Source: Ruminococcus sp.
GTDB taxonomy: Bacteria; Bacillota; Clostridia; Oscillospirales; Ruminococcaceae
Length of the DNA stretch: 61,289 bases
Reading direction: 5' to 3'
Assembly: GCF_019417665.1 (NCBI RefSeq)
Contig: NZ_DXUU01000011.1
Location: 1 to 61,289 of the forward strand
Shown: positions 34,726 through 43,145 of the stretch, piece by piece
Layout: the number at the start of each line of letters is the position of its first letter
How positions within the stretch are numbered: the stretch's first letter is position 1
Notes under the pieces: model-generated
Database searches by the model: none
What the model saw: the letters and a program-made list of their open reading frames with translations, nothing else
What the model was told of the DNA's origin: nothing
Program-made: the position numbers and the translations under genes

Positions 34726-36716
34726 ATTGCATCTACCTCCGCCATAATCTGACTGGTTGCGAAGCCCTTCAGATCCATTGCACCGGACGGGCAGGCAACC
34801 GTACATGCACCGCATCCCTGGCAAACTGCCTCATTGACAGATGCCACACGGCGAATCATTGTGCCATCCTTGCGGCGGCTGAAGTCCTTCTCCTCATACG
34901 TAATTGCGCCGTACGGGCAGACATTTGCACAAGTTGAGCAGCCGTTACACTTGAGTTCGTCGGAATGTGCAACACAAGGATTGCAGGAGAGTTTATCTTT
35001 TGCCAGCAGACCAATTACCTTGGATGCGGCAGCGCCTGCCTGTGCAACAGTCTCCGGAATATCCTTCGGGCCCTGGCAGACACCGGACAGGAATACACCT
35101 GCTGTGGGGGATTCTACCGGACGCAGCTTTGCGTGTGCTTCAGTGAAGAAGTCGTTGGTATCCATGCTGGCAGTGAGCATCGTTGCCAGAGGACGAGCTG
35201 TCTTGTCCGGTTCAATGGCTGCTGCCAGAACGACCATATCTGCCTTGATGTGCAGCTGCTCATTGGAGATCAGGTCAGAAGCCTGGACATCCAAAGTACC
35301 GTCTGCCTGAGGTGCGACCTTGCCCACCATACCTTTAATATAATGTACACCGTACTGTTCTACTGCACGACGATAGAATTCATCGTAATTTTTGCCCGGT
35401 GTACGAACGTCAATGTAGAATACATAGACATCGGTATCCGGATATTTTTCACGGCAGAGCATTGCATGTTTTGCGGTATACATGCAGCAGATCTTGGAGC
35501 AGTACTCCTTACCGCAGCCATGGGTAGAACCAGATTCACGGCTGCCCACGCACTGTACAAATACCAGCGTTTTCGGCTGCTTGCCGTCAGAAAGACGCTG
35601 AAGATGGCCGTCTGTAGGACCGTCTGCCTTGAGGATACGCTCAAATTCCAGAGAAGTCACAACGTCCTTGCTCTGAGAATATGCGAATTCATCATAGCCA
35701 TCAATGTTGATGGGGTTATAACCTGTTGCAGCAACGATAGCGCCGTACTTTTCCTCAACGATGGTCTCCTTCTGCTCATAGTCGATAGCTCCGGCGGAGC
35801 ATACTGTGGAGCAGAGACCGCACTTACCCTTGGTGAGCTTGATACAGTGCTCGCTGTCCAGAACAGCCACATTCGGGATTGCCTGTGCAAAGGGAATGTA
35901 AGCTGCATGGCGGTTGCTCAGACCCAGGTTATAGGCATCCGGTACATTCTTGACCGGGCACTTTTCAGTACATGCGCCGCATCCGGTACACTTGTCCTCG
36001 TCTACATAACGAGCCTTCCGGCGGATCTTCACGCTGAAGTTACCTACAAAACCAGTCACTGCCTCTACTTCACTATAGGAGTAGATGGTAATGTTCTCAT
36101 TCTGTGCACACTCTACCATTTTCGGGGTGAGGATACAGGACGAGCAGTCCAGTGTCGGGAATGTCTTGTCGATCTGTGTCATCTTGCCGCCGATAGTAGG
36201 TTCTTTTTCCACGATATCTACCGGATAGCCAGCTTCGGCAATATCCAAGGCTGTCTGGATACCGGCAATGCCGCCGCCGATGACCAGTGCACGCTTGGTT
36301 ACCGGGCTTTCGCCGGCAGTCAGCGGGGTATTCAGCAGAACCTTTGCAATGGCTGCACGTCCAAGAACGATCGCCTTTGCAGTACCCGCTGCCATATCCT
36401 TGTGAATCCACGAGCACTGCTCACGGATATTTGCTACTTCCAGCAAATAAGGGTTCAAACCAGCAGCCTGAACTGCCTTCCGGAAGGTTGCCTCATGCAT
36501 ACGCGGCGAGCACGAACATACGACAACGCCTTCCAGCTTATATTCCTTAATTGCATCCTTGATTATGTTTTGGCCTGCCTCTGAGCACATGTACGGATAA
36601 TCTGTCGAAAAAACAACTGCCGGCTCTTTTCCAAGAGTTTCAGCAACGGTTTTTACATCGACAGTACCGGCAATGTTTGTACCGCAGTGGCATACAAAAA
36701 CACCAATTCTCCGCAT
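34716..36716 (-). CDS. hdrA: HdrA, FAD-bifurcating heterodisulfide reductase subunit
   Basis: This 666-residue protein has full HdrA architecture. The N-terminal cysteine domain includes C9, C11, C44, C67, C69 and C101. The thioredoxin-reductase-like FAD domain starts GGGIAG at 147-152. An inserted ferredoxin motif CTGCGACTEKCP lies near residue 240, with a second cysteine group CIKLTKGKCGLCSTVC. Two C-terminal ferredoxin motifs, CNGCSTCANVCP and CQGCGACTVACP, end the protein. In characterised complexes the HdrA FAD bifurcates electrons between a high-potential acceptor (through HdrBC) and ferredoxin. AAGGAGG precedes the ATG. Confidence 0.95.
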   Translation of the reverse strand: MRRIGVFVCHCGTNIAGTVDVKTVAETLGKEPAVVFSTDYPYMCSEAGQNIIKDAIKEYKLEGVVVCSCSPRMHEATFRKAVQAAGLNPYLLEVANIREQCSWIHKDMAAGTAKAIVLGRAAIAKVLLNTPLTAGESPVTKRALVIGGGIAGIQTALDIAEAGYPVDIVEKEPTIGGKMTQIDKTFPTLDCSSCILTPKMVECAQNENITIYSYSEVEAVTGFVGNFSVKIRRKARYVDEDKCTGCGACTEKCPVKNVPDAYNLGLSNRHAAYIPFAQAIPNVAVLDSEHCIKLTKGKCGLCSTVCSAGAIDYEQKETIVEEKYGAIVAATGYNPINIDGYDEFAYSQSKDVVTSLEFERILKADGPTDGHLQRLSDGKQPKTLVFVQCVGSRESGSTHGCGKEYCSKICCMYTAKHAMLCREKYPDTDVYVFYIDVRTPGKNYDEFYRRAVEQYGVHYIKGMVGKVAPQADGTLDVQASDLISNEQLHIKADMVVLAAAIEPDKTARPLATMLTASMDTNDFFTEAHAKLRPVESPTAGVFLSGVCQGPKDIPETVAQAGAAASKVIGLLAKDKLSCNPCVAHSDELKCNGCSTCANVCPYGAITYEEKDFSRRKDGTMIRRVASVNEAVCQGCGACTVACPSGAMDLKGFATSQIMAEVDAICK

Positions 36717-36728
36717 TTTTATGCCTCC

Positions 36729-37109
36729 TTACTTGCTGTATTTCCGGAATGCGCTGACGATCGCCTGCTGCGGCAGATCTTCATCTACCATTTCGGGGAT
36801 CTGTTCCGATTTCAGGTGATTCTGTCCCTGCTGACGAATCACCGCCAGTCTGACTGCTTCCACCAGTTTTGCCGGCTCAACGTCACGAGGGCAGCGTTCT
36901 ACACAGGCAAAGCAGGAGAGACATGTATAGATGGACTTGGATGCCATGAGCTTTTCGATGTCACCCTTTTCCACCATATACACGAACTGATGCGGATGAT
37001 ATTCCATTGCATCATAAGACGGACAGGTGCCGCTGCACTTACCGCAGCGCATACACTTGAGCGGATTGACGCCGCTCGCTGTCAGAACGAGCTCTTTATA
37101 ATCTGCCAT
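36729..37109 (-). CDS. hdrC: HdrC, iron-sulfur subunit
   Basis: This 126-residue ferredoxin-like protein has two [4Fe-4S] motifs, CMRCGKCSGTCP (residues ~19-30) and CLSCFACVERCP (residues ~63-74). HdrC relays electrons from HdrA to HdrB. The gene lies 12 nt after hdrB and 12 nt before hdrA. The length is short compared with many archaeal HdrC proteins but complete in its clusters. Confidence 0.93.
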   Translation of the reverse strand: MADYKELVLTASGVNPLKCMRCGKCSGTCPSYDAMEYHPHQFVYMVEKGDIEKLMASKSIYTCLSCFACVERCPRDVEPAKLVEAVRLAVIRQQGQNHLKSEQIPEMVDEDLPQQAIVSAFRKYSK

Positions 37110-37121
37110 TTCCGTTCCTCC

Positions 37122-37904
37122 TTATTTCAGACCGAGTGCTTCTGCGAGCAGTTCGGTAAAGTATGCGACCGGCAGATCAGAAACGCCGGAATTCTTCTGG
37201 AGGTTGTAGAGACAGAGCGGACATGCGGTGATGACCATCTCTGCACCGTTTTCCGCAGCGCTTGTCATCACCTTGTTGCTCCGGGACTCTGCCACAGACT
37301 TTTCATCCAGTGTCAGATAGCCGCCGCAGCACTCATTGCGCATCGGATAGAGCACCGGTGTCGCACCGATGGCACGGATAAAGTCCTCCAGGATCTTCGG
37401 ATTCTCCGGGTTATCCATCTGCATGGTTTTTCCCGGACGAAGCAAAAGACATCCGTAATACGCCGCAATTTTCTTGCCCTTCAGGGGATTGACGACCTTC
37501 TTTTTCAGTTCATCAAAGCCTACCTTGTCACGCAGCACTTCCAGATAATGAAGCACTTCGGTTTCACCCTGGTACGGCTCGTCCAGCTTCAGATAATTGT
37601 TTGCCTTCAGGACGATGTTGTCATCCGTCTGCATGTCATGGTTGACCTGCTTGATGACATTATGACAGGCGGAACAAAGAGTCACCAACGGCTGTCCCAG
37701 TTCCTTTGCCTTTGCCAGTGCACGGATGGATGAGAGCTTTGTTGCGATCTCATTTTTCGCCATCGGATACACGCCGCCGCAGCATTGCCAGTCCGGAAGT
37801 TCTTCCAGAGTAAATCCCAATGCTTCAGCAGAGATCCGGGCATAACGATCGAGGTCTTTCGCCTTAGTCTTTAAAGTACAGCCCGGAAAATAACTGTATG
37901 TCAT
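37122..37904 (-). CDS. hdrB: HdrB, CCG-domain catalytic subunit
   Basis: This 260-residue protein has two complete CCG domains: C9, CCGG at 41-44 and CSACH at 77-81, then YYGC, ECCGG and CPLC in the second half. These bind the two non-cubane [4Fe-4S] clusters that reduce disulfides in methanogens. In this operon no disulfide partner gene is visible, but CCG proteins also serve as electron conduits to flavoprotein/Fe-S subunits in type E succinate/fumarate enzymes. I infer HdrB may hand electrons to FrdB. Confidence 0.93.
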   Translation of the reverse strand: MTYSYFPGCTLKTKAKDLDRYARISAEALGFTLEELPDWQCCGGVYPMAKNEIATKLSSIRALAKAKELGQPLVTLCSACHNVIKQVNHDMQTDDNIVLKANNYLKLDEPYQGETEVLHYLEVLRDKVGFDELKKKVVNPLKGKKIAAYYGCLLLRPGKTMQMDNPENPKILEDFIRAIGATPVLYPMRNECCGGYLTLDEKSVAESRSNKVMTSAAENGAEMVITACPLCLYNLQKNSGVSDLPVAYFTELLAEALGLK

Positions 37905-37950
37905 AGCAAAACTACCTTTCTTTCTTATTTTTCAGCGCAGAGCGCAGGGT

Positions 37951-39327
37951 TCAGACCATCTGTTCCGGATGGAACACCTCGTCGAACCGTTCCGCTGTCA
38001 GGAATCCCAACTCAACGCAGGCTTCCTTCAGGGAAATATTGTCATGGAACGCCTTCTTTGCCGTCTTGGCAGCGTTTTCATAACCGATATAGGGGTTCAG
38101 TGCTGTTACCAGCATAAGGGAATTGTGTAGGTTGTGGTGCATCTTCTCACGATTTGCGCAGATACCCACAGCACAGTTCTTGTTAAAGGAAACAATAGAC
38201 TCTGCCAGCAGACGTGCAGACTGGAGGAAGTTATATGCACAAACCGGCATAAATACATTCAGCTCGAAGTTGCCCTGAGAAGCTGCCATGCCGACAGCCA
38301 CATCGTTGCCCATTACCTGCACAGCGACCATAGTCACCTGTTCGCACTGGGTCGGATTTACCTTGCCCGGCATAATGGACGAGCCAGGCTCATTCTCAGG
38401 AATGGTGATTTCGCCGAGACCGTCACGGGGACCGCTTGCCAGCCAGCGCACATCGTTAGCGATCTTCATCATATCCGCAGCCAGTGCCTTGAGAGCGCCG
38501 TGTGCAAATACGATCTCATCCTTACTGGTCAGTGCATGGAATTTGTTCTGTGCGGTAACGAAGTCCTTACCAGTTAACTCAGAAACTGCCTTTGCAACTT
38601 CCACATCAAAGCCCTTCGGCGCATTCAGACCGGTACCTACTGCGGTACCGCCCAGTGCCAGTGTTTTCAGATACGGCAGCGCAGAAACGAGCATCTCGCG
38701 ATCACGCTCGAGGGAAGTACGCCATCCGCTGATCTCCTGGGAAAACTTGATCGGCGTTGCATCCTGAAGGTGGGTTCTGCCGCTCTTGACAATGCCTTCA
38801 TGCTCTTCTTCCAGGCGGCGGAAAGTTGCTACCAATTCGTCAATTGCCGGCAAAACCTTATCCTCCACTTCCAGAACAGCAGAAATGTGCATTGCAGTGG
38901 GGAACGTGTCGTTGGAGGACTGGCTCATATTCACATCATCATTGGGATGCAGAAGTTTCTTTCCAGCGATCTCGTTTCCACGGTTCGCAATGACTTCGTT
39001 GGTGTTCATATTCGACTGTGTGCCGCTTCCTGTCTGCCATACTACAAGCGGAAAATGCTCGTTCAGGCTGCCGGAAATCACCTCATCACAAGCGGTAGAA
39101 ATAGCAGCAAGCTTCTCATCCGTCATTTTTTCCGGACGAAGCTTGTGGTTAGCGATTGCGGCAGCCTTTTTGAGGATACCAAAAGCATGTGTGATTTCCC
39201 GGGGCATCGTCTCAATGCCCACGCCGATCAAAAAGTTCTCATGGCTGCGTTCTGTCTGTGCAGCCCAGTACTTGTCGGCAGGTACCTTGACCTCTCCCAT
39301 CGAGTCATGCTCAATGCGATACTCCAT
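37951..39327 (-). CDS. fumC: Fumarate hydratase, class II
   Basis: It interconverts malate and fumarate. The 458-residue protein carries the superfamily signature GSSIMPGKVNPTQCE (about residue 316) and SGRTHLQDATP. I chose ATG 39327 (MEYRIEHDSMG) because AGGAG lies 8 nt upstream; the ATG 6 nt earlier abuts the ribosome site. It is the first gene of the operon, 46 nt before hdrB, and provides fumarate for the FrdAB encoded at the other end. The class II type is iron-free. Confidence 0.95.
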   Translation of the reverse strand: MEYRIEHDSMGEVKVPADKYWAAQTERSHENFLIGVGIETMPREITHAFGILKKAAAIANHKLRPEKMTDEKLAAISTACDEVISGSLNEHFPLVVWQTGSGTQSNMNTNEVIANRGNEIAGKKLLHPNDDVNMSQSSNDTFPTAMHISAVLEVEDKVLPAIDELVATFRRLEEEHEGIVKSGRTHLQDATPIKFSQEISGWRTSLERDREMLVSALPYLKTLALGGTAVGTGLNAPKGFDVEVAKAVSELTGKDFVTAQNKFHALTSKDEIVFAHGALKALAADMMKIANDVRWLASGPRDGLGEITIPENEPGSSIMPGKVNPTQCEQVTMVAVQVMGNDVAVGMAASQGNFELNVFMPVCAYNFLQSARLLAESIVSFNKNCAVGICANREKMHHNLHNSLMLVTALNPYIGYENAAKTAKKAFHDNISLKEACVELGFLTAERFDEVFHPEQMV

Positions 39328-39683
39328 GTTCATCTCTCCTATTTTGTAAATTTTCGGGGATCCGGTTTACAGCCCGTATTCAAAGCAATAGCGTGCAAAG
39401 CCATCAGGCGCTCTTTATGCGGTGTTGCTTCAGGCAAAGGAATCCCTCAATGTGTGTCCGGCAAAAAGGCTGCATCGCCAGTGGCCGCAGTCCGCCGGTT
39501 CAGGCTGCTGTCCGCAGCCGGTTTTCGTTCCGACACGGATCGCGGCACAGCAAAGCTGGAAAACACAGCCTCTCCTGCTGTCGACCCGTCCTGTCCGGAC
39601 GCAAATTCAGTTGACAGAAAAATCAATGCTTCAGCACAAGATACCGTCGTATCTGCGGCAAAATGACAACATGATATACTATC
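39328..39683 (-). other. Long 5' leader of the fumC-hdr-flx-frd operon
   Basis: About 350 nt separate the mapped promoter from fumC. The stretch is richer in G+C than other intergenic regions here and holds local hairpins, for example GGCTGC/GCAGCC around 39495-39520. No known riboswitch class, T-box or convincing coding frame was recognised. Confidence 0.5.
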
Positions 39684-39691
39684 GATAGTAT
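39676..39691. promoter_or_regulatory. 16-bp palindrome at the operon start site
   Basis: ATACTATCGATAGTAT is a perfect palindrome that touches the -10 box and covers the expected start site of the fumC operon promoter. It looks like a repressor operator. The divergent S24 regulator at 39889 is one candidate binder; a redox regulator is another. Confidence 0.6.
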
Positions 39692-39718
39692 TATAACATA
39701 TTCCGACTCATTTTGCAA
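39690..39718 (-). promoter_or_regulatory. Promoter of the fumC-hdr-flx-frd operon
   Basis: TTGCAA (39713-39718), a 17-nt spacer and TATAAT (39690-39695) on the minus strand. Confidence 0.75.
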
Positions 39719-39814
39719 GATACATTCGCAAATTTTATATGAACAAGCGGCGGTGACTGCTGGGATTCTCTCCGGATCCTGCCGGGTTTTGCTGCAATAA
39801 TTTCATGCCTGCAC

Positions 39815-39843
39815 TTGCCTTTTGACCTATTCCATGGTATAAT
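39815..39843 (+). promoter_or_regulatory. Promoter of the S24 regulator gene
   Basis: TTGCCT (39815-39820), a 17-nt spacer and TATAAT (39838-39843). Confidence 0.65.
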
Positions 39844-39888
39844 ACAATTGAAGTTTTTATTTCTGCACAACGCACCGGAGGTATCCAT

Positions 39889-40527
39889 ATGGAAGATTTC
39901 ACCGCACGTCTGAACCAGGCATTGCAGCAAAAACAGATGACACAATCCGAATTGTGCGAAAAAACCGGCATTTCCCGTTCTACCATGAGCCAGTACTGCT
40001 CTGGCTCGTTCCGTCCCCGTGACGGCAAGCTGCGCCGGATCGCAAAAGCGCTGGGCGTAAAAGAGGCCTGGCTCATGGGGTACGACAGCGAGGAAGCACA
40101 GGAACTGTCACTGGAGAATTACCCGAATCTGCGTCCTGTCCGTCTTAAGCGGTTTCCCCTTTTAGGCGAAATTGCCTGCGGCAAACCAATTTTTGCCCAG
40201 GAAGAACGGGAAAGCTTTATTATGGCAGACGCCGATATCCATGCAGATTTCTGTCTTCTGGCACGGGGGGATAGTATGATCGGCGCACGGATCTATGACG
40301 GCGATGCTGTGTTTATCCGCAGCCAGCCAATGGTGGACAATGGCGAAATTGCCGCTGTCATCATTGACGATGAAGCAACTCTGAAACGGGTATACTATGA
40401 CCGGAAGCACGCAAGATTGCAGCTGGTGGCAGAAAATCCGGCATATTCTCCCTTGGTCTATGTGGGCGAAGAGTTAGAATATGTACGGATCCTGGGAAAG
40501 GCAGTGGGATTCATGAGCCTGCTCTGA
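39889..40527 (+). CDS. XRE-S24 (LexA/CI-like) self-cleaving regulator
   Basis: This 212-residue protein has an N-terminal helix-turn-helix (about residues 5-62) and a C-terminal S24 peptidase fold. The catalytic pair is visible as S129 (RGDSM) and K166 (ATLKRV), with the same 37-residue spacing as LexA. The expected cleavage bond lies in ACGKP (C97-G98) instead of the usual Ala-Gly. Such proteins repress genes until a stress signal triggers self-cleavage. It is divergent from the fumC-hdr-flx-frd operon across a 560-nt gap, so it might regulate that operon; this is inference. GGAGG lies 7 nt before the ATG. Confidence 0.88.
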   Translation: MEDFTARLNQALQQKQMTQSELCEKTGISRSTMSQYCSGSFRPRDGKLRRIAKALGVKEAWLMGYDSEEAQELSLENYPNLRPVRLKRFPLLGEIACGKPIFAQEERESFIMADADIHADFCLLARGDSMIGARIYDGDAVFIRSQPMVDNGEIAAVIIDDEATLKRVYYDRKHARLQLVAENPAYSPLVYVGEELEYVRILGKAVGFMSLL

Positions 40528-40562
40528 AAAACATCCTCCTGACCATTCTATGTCTAAAAATG

Positions 40563-40612
40563 AACCGGCAGAACAGTCGCACTTCTGTTCTGCCGGTTCT
40601 TATTATTTTTTA
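40563..40612. terminator. Bidirectional terminator between S24 regulator and cls
   Basis: CCGGCAGAACAG (40565-40576) pairs with CTGTTCTGCCGG (40585-40596), then a T-rich run. Confidence 0.88.
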
Positions 40613-40627
40613 CTTTTTATAAAAAAA

Positions 40628-42157
40628 TTATAATAGCGGACTAATTGTCCGTAGGATTGCTTGCCACAGACGGCTTCTCCGACGGTTTTTGCAATCCTGC
40701 AAGGTCACACGACGGCTTTTTTCCATGGTAACAATGCAGTCCAGCTTCAATTTTTTCAAAGCACTGCATTCCACCATCAGAACAGCGCATTCCATGTGCA
40801 GATACAGACTGCGATAATCCATATTGATGGTTCCCACAATGCCGATACGGTCGTCTACCAGATAGCTCTTTGCATGGATAAAACCAGGCGTATACTCATA
40901 GATCCGCACACCAGCACGGATCAGCGACTCATAGTACGAACGAGTCAGAGAATATACGATCCGCTTATCCGGGATACCCGGCGTCACGATCCGTACATCC
41001 ACACCACGCTGTGCTGCCATGCAAAGGGCACGCTGCATTTCATCATCAATGGCCAGATACGGAGTAAAAATATAGACATAACGCTCCGCTTGCGCCAACA
41101 GATCCAGGTAGACATCCTGCGCCAGGGTCTCATTTTCAAAAGGTGAATTATAATAAGGTTGTACAAATCCATCGGAGGGAAATGACGAAGAATGATAGTA
41201 ATGAGGCTTATATTTTTTACAAGTATCCTCTGTGTCATGAAAAGCATTCCACATTTCCAGGTGCATTAGTGTAAAACTGTAAGCTGCCTCACCATACAAA
41301 CGAACGCCGGTGTCTTTCCAATGCCCGAATCGCTGGATCTCATTGATGTACTCATCTGCCAGGTTAAATCCGCCTGTATAGGCAATATATCCATCAATGA
41401 CTGTAATTTTCCGGTGGCTGCGGTTATTCATAACAGCAGACAACGCCGGCCGAAAGGGATTGAACGCCATGACATGGATTCCGGCTTCTGAGAGTTCCTG
41501 CCGGAAATGTTTCGGCAAACAGCCAATGCTGCCCAGATCATCATATATAAACCGCACCTCTACCCCATTTGCAGCTTTTTCTTTCAGTACCTCTTTGATA
41601 GAGTTCCACATGACGCCTTCCGTGATAATAAAGTATTCCATAAAAATGTAATGCTTTGCCTGCTTCAGATCTGCTATAAGCTGTACATAGGCATCATCCG
41701 CCACGGAGTAATATTCCACCTGCGTATTCTCATACATGGGGAATCCACAGCGTTCCAGATAGAAGCCGATAGAAGCCGTCCGAGAAGGCAATCCGCCCAG
41801 AACGCTTTCTACGGGAACACGTGCCCCAATAGCACGTTTGCCGTGATGGAGCTGTCTGCGCATTTTCCGGGACGGCCGCTTATCGCCAAACATCAGATAC
41901 ATTAAGCCGCCCAAAACCGGAAACGTACCGATAAACAACAACCACAGGATCTTATAAGACGGATTGCCGGGTTTACTGATAATATATAGTTCGATCAGAA
42001 CGCTCAGCACAACAAATCCCACATTGATCCAAGAAGCGTATTGCGTCAATCGCAAAAACAAAATAACAAACCACGCAAGCTGTATTGCAATCAAAAAGCC
42101 AATGATAACAACCCGGCTTGTGAGCAAACTGAACAGCTTTTTCAGCTTTCCTCTCAT
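40628..42157 (-). CDS. cls: Cardiolipin synthase (phospholipase D family)
   Basis: This 509-residue protein has two N-terminal membrane spans (about residues 12-60) and two phospholipase D catalytic motifs: HRKITVIDGYIAYTGG and HAKSYLVDDRIGIVGT (HxKx4D both intact). It condenses two phosphatidylglycerol molecules to cardiolipin and glycerol at the membrane. Length is normal for Firmicute Cls. The start ATG has a GGGG site about 9 nt upstream. Confidence 0.95.
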   Translation of the reverse strand: MRGKLKKLFSLLTSRVVIIGFLIAIQLAWFVILFLRLTQYASWINVGFVVLSVLIELYIISKPGNPSYKILWLLFIGTFPVLGGLMYLMFGDKRPSRKMRRQLHHGKRAIGARVPVESVLGGLPSRTASIGFYLERCGFPMYENTQVEYYSVADDAYVQLIADLKQAKHYIFMEYFIITEGVMWNSIKEVLKEKAANGVEVRFIYDDLGSIGCLPKHFRQELSEAGIHVMAFNPFRPALSAVMNNRSHRKITVIDGYIAYTGGFNLADEYINEIQRFGHWKDTGVRLYGEAAYSFTLMHLEMWNAFHDTEDTCKKYKPHYYHSSSFPSDGFVQPYYNSPFENETLAQDVYLDLLAQAERYVYIFTPYLAIDDEMQRALCMAAQRGVDVRIVTPGIPDKRIVYSLTRSYYESLIRAGVRIYEYTPGFIHAKSYLVDDRIGIVGTINMDYRSLYLHMECAVLMVECSALKKLKLDCIVTMEKSRRVTLQDCKNRRRSRLWQAILRTISPLL

Positions 42158-42198
42158 AGGTATGCACCCCTTCCCTCGCTAAAAAAGATTTGCCTTTA

Positions 42199-42226
42199 GT
42201 ATAACAGATGTTTCAAAAAATAGCAA
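42199..42226 (-). promoter_or_regulatory. Possible promoter of cls
   Basis: TTGCTA (42221-42226), a 16-nt spacer and TATACT (42199-42204). The remainder of the gap up to sufC is AT-rich with a weak promoter-like TATACT near 42330. Confidence 0.5.
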
Positions 42227-42422
42227 GCAGAAATTAAAAATTTTACGAAAAGTAAGAGCATCACGTTCTGATTTTATCGTACAAAAAGAATTCAAAAAAA
42301 ATGTATACAATTCCTATCAAAATATGTTATACTATAAGAGCTTGTATAGAAAAATACATCAGGGAATCTCTATCAAATCTGGAGACACCCATCAATAAAT
42401 TGATAGAACTGGAGGAGACAAC

Positions 42423-43145
42423 ATGTTGCAATTGGAACAAATCACATGGAATCTGCCGGACGGAACTCCTTTGATCCAGGGAATTGACCTGACGATTCCC
42501 GATGAGAAAATGGTAGTTATCACTGGTCCGAACGGCGGTGGAAAGACAACTCTTGCAAAACTTATCGCTGGTATTATTCCGCCTGCATCCGGACGCATTT
42601 TGCTGAATGGCGAAGATATCACGAACTACAGCGTTACAGAACGTGCCAGAAAAGGCATTTCTTATGCCTTTCAGCAGCCAGTGCGGTTCAAGGGTATGAC
42701 CGTGCAGGACATGATGGAACTTGCCGGCGGCGAGTCCATGTCCCCGGAAACCATGTGCACCCTGCTCGGAAAAGTCGGACTTTGTGCCGAGGAATATGCT
42801 GACCGTGAGATAAACACCGGACTTTCCGGCGGCGAAATGAAACGTATTGAGATCGCAAGCGTTTTGGCACACGGCGGCAGATTTATTATTTTTGATGAAC
42901 CTGAAGCAGGCATTGACTTATGGAGTTTCACTCGTCTGGTGGACACGTTCCGAGAAATGCAGAAACAGGAACAGACTCTGCTCATCATCTCTCACCAGGA
43001 ACGCATTTTGTCCATTGCAGACGAAATCGTCGTTGTGGCAAATGGAAAAGTACGCACCAAGGGCAGCCGTGAAGAGATCCTGCCCACACTGCTGGAGGAC
43101 GAGCGCACCGCACGCTGTCCTCTCGGAAAGGAGGAACGCCGATAA
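42423..43145 (+). CDS. sufC: SufC Fe-S assembly ATPase
   Basis: This 240-residue ABC ATPase has Walker A GPNGGGKTT (about 35-43), the signature LSGGEMKR and Walker B FIIFDEPEAGIDL, with Glu in the SufC-typical place. SufC powers the SufB scaffold that builds Fe-S clusters. GGAGGAG lies 6 nt before the ATG, and its stop overlaps sufB. No sufS, sufU or sufD follows, so this is the minimal two-gene form found in many strict anaerobes. Confidence 0.93.
   Translation: MLQLEQITWNLPDGTPLIQGIDLTIPDEKMVVITGPNGGGKTTLAKLIAGIIPPASGRILLNGEDITNYSVTERARKGISYAFQQPVRFKGMTVQDMMELAGGESMSPETMCTLLGKVGLCAEEYADREINTGLSGGEMKRIEIASVLAHGGRFIIFDEPEAGIDLWSFTRLVDTFREMQKQEQTLLIISHQERILSIADEIVVVANGKVRTKGSREEILPTLLEDERTARCPLGKEERR

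Noticed and set aside
34965..36584. 539-codon plus-strand frame opposite hdrA
   Set aside because: It is antisense to a well-conserved gene; same shadow composition.
39328..39683. Cobalamin riboswitch in the fumC leader (a GCCACTG string is present)
   Set aside because: The other conserved boxes are absent or in the wrong order.
39393..39688. Short plus-strand frames of 73 and 88 codons in the fumC leader
   Set aside because: No ribosome binding site or promoter, and they overlap each other; treated as non-coding leader.
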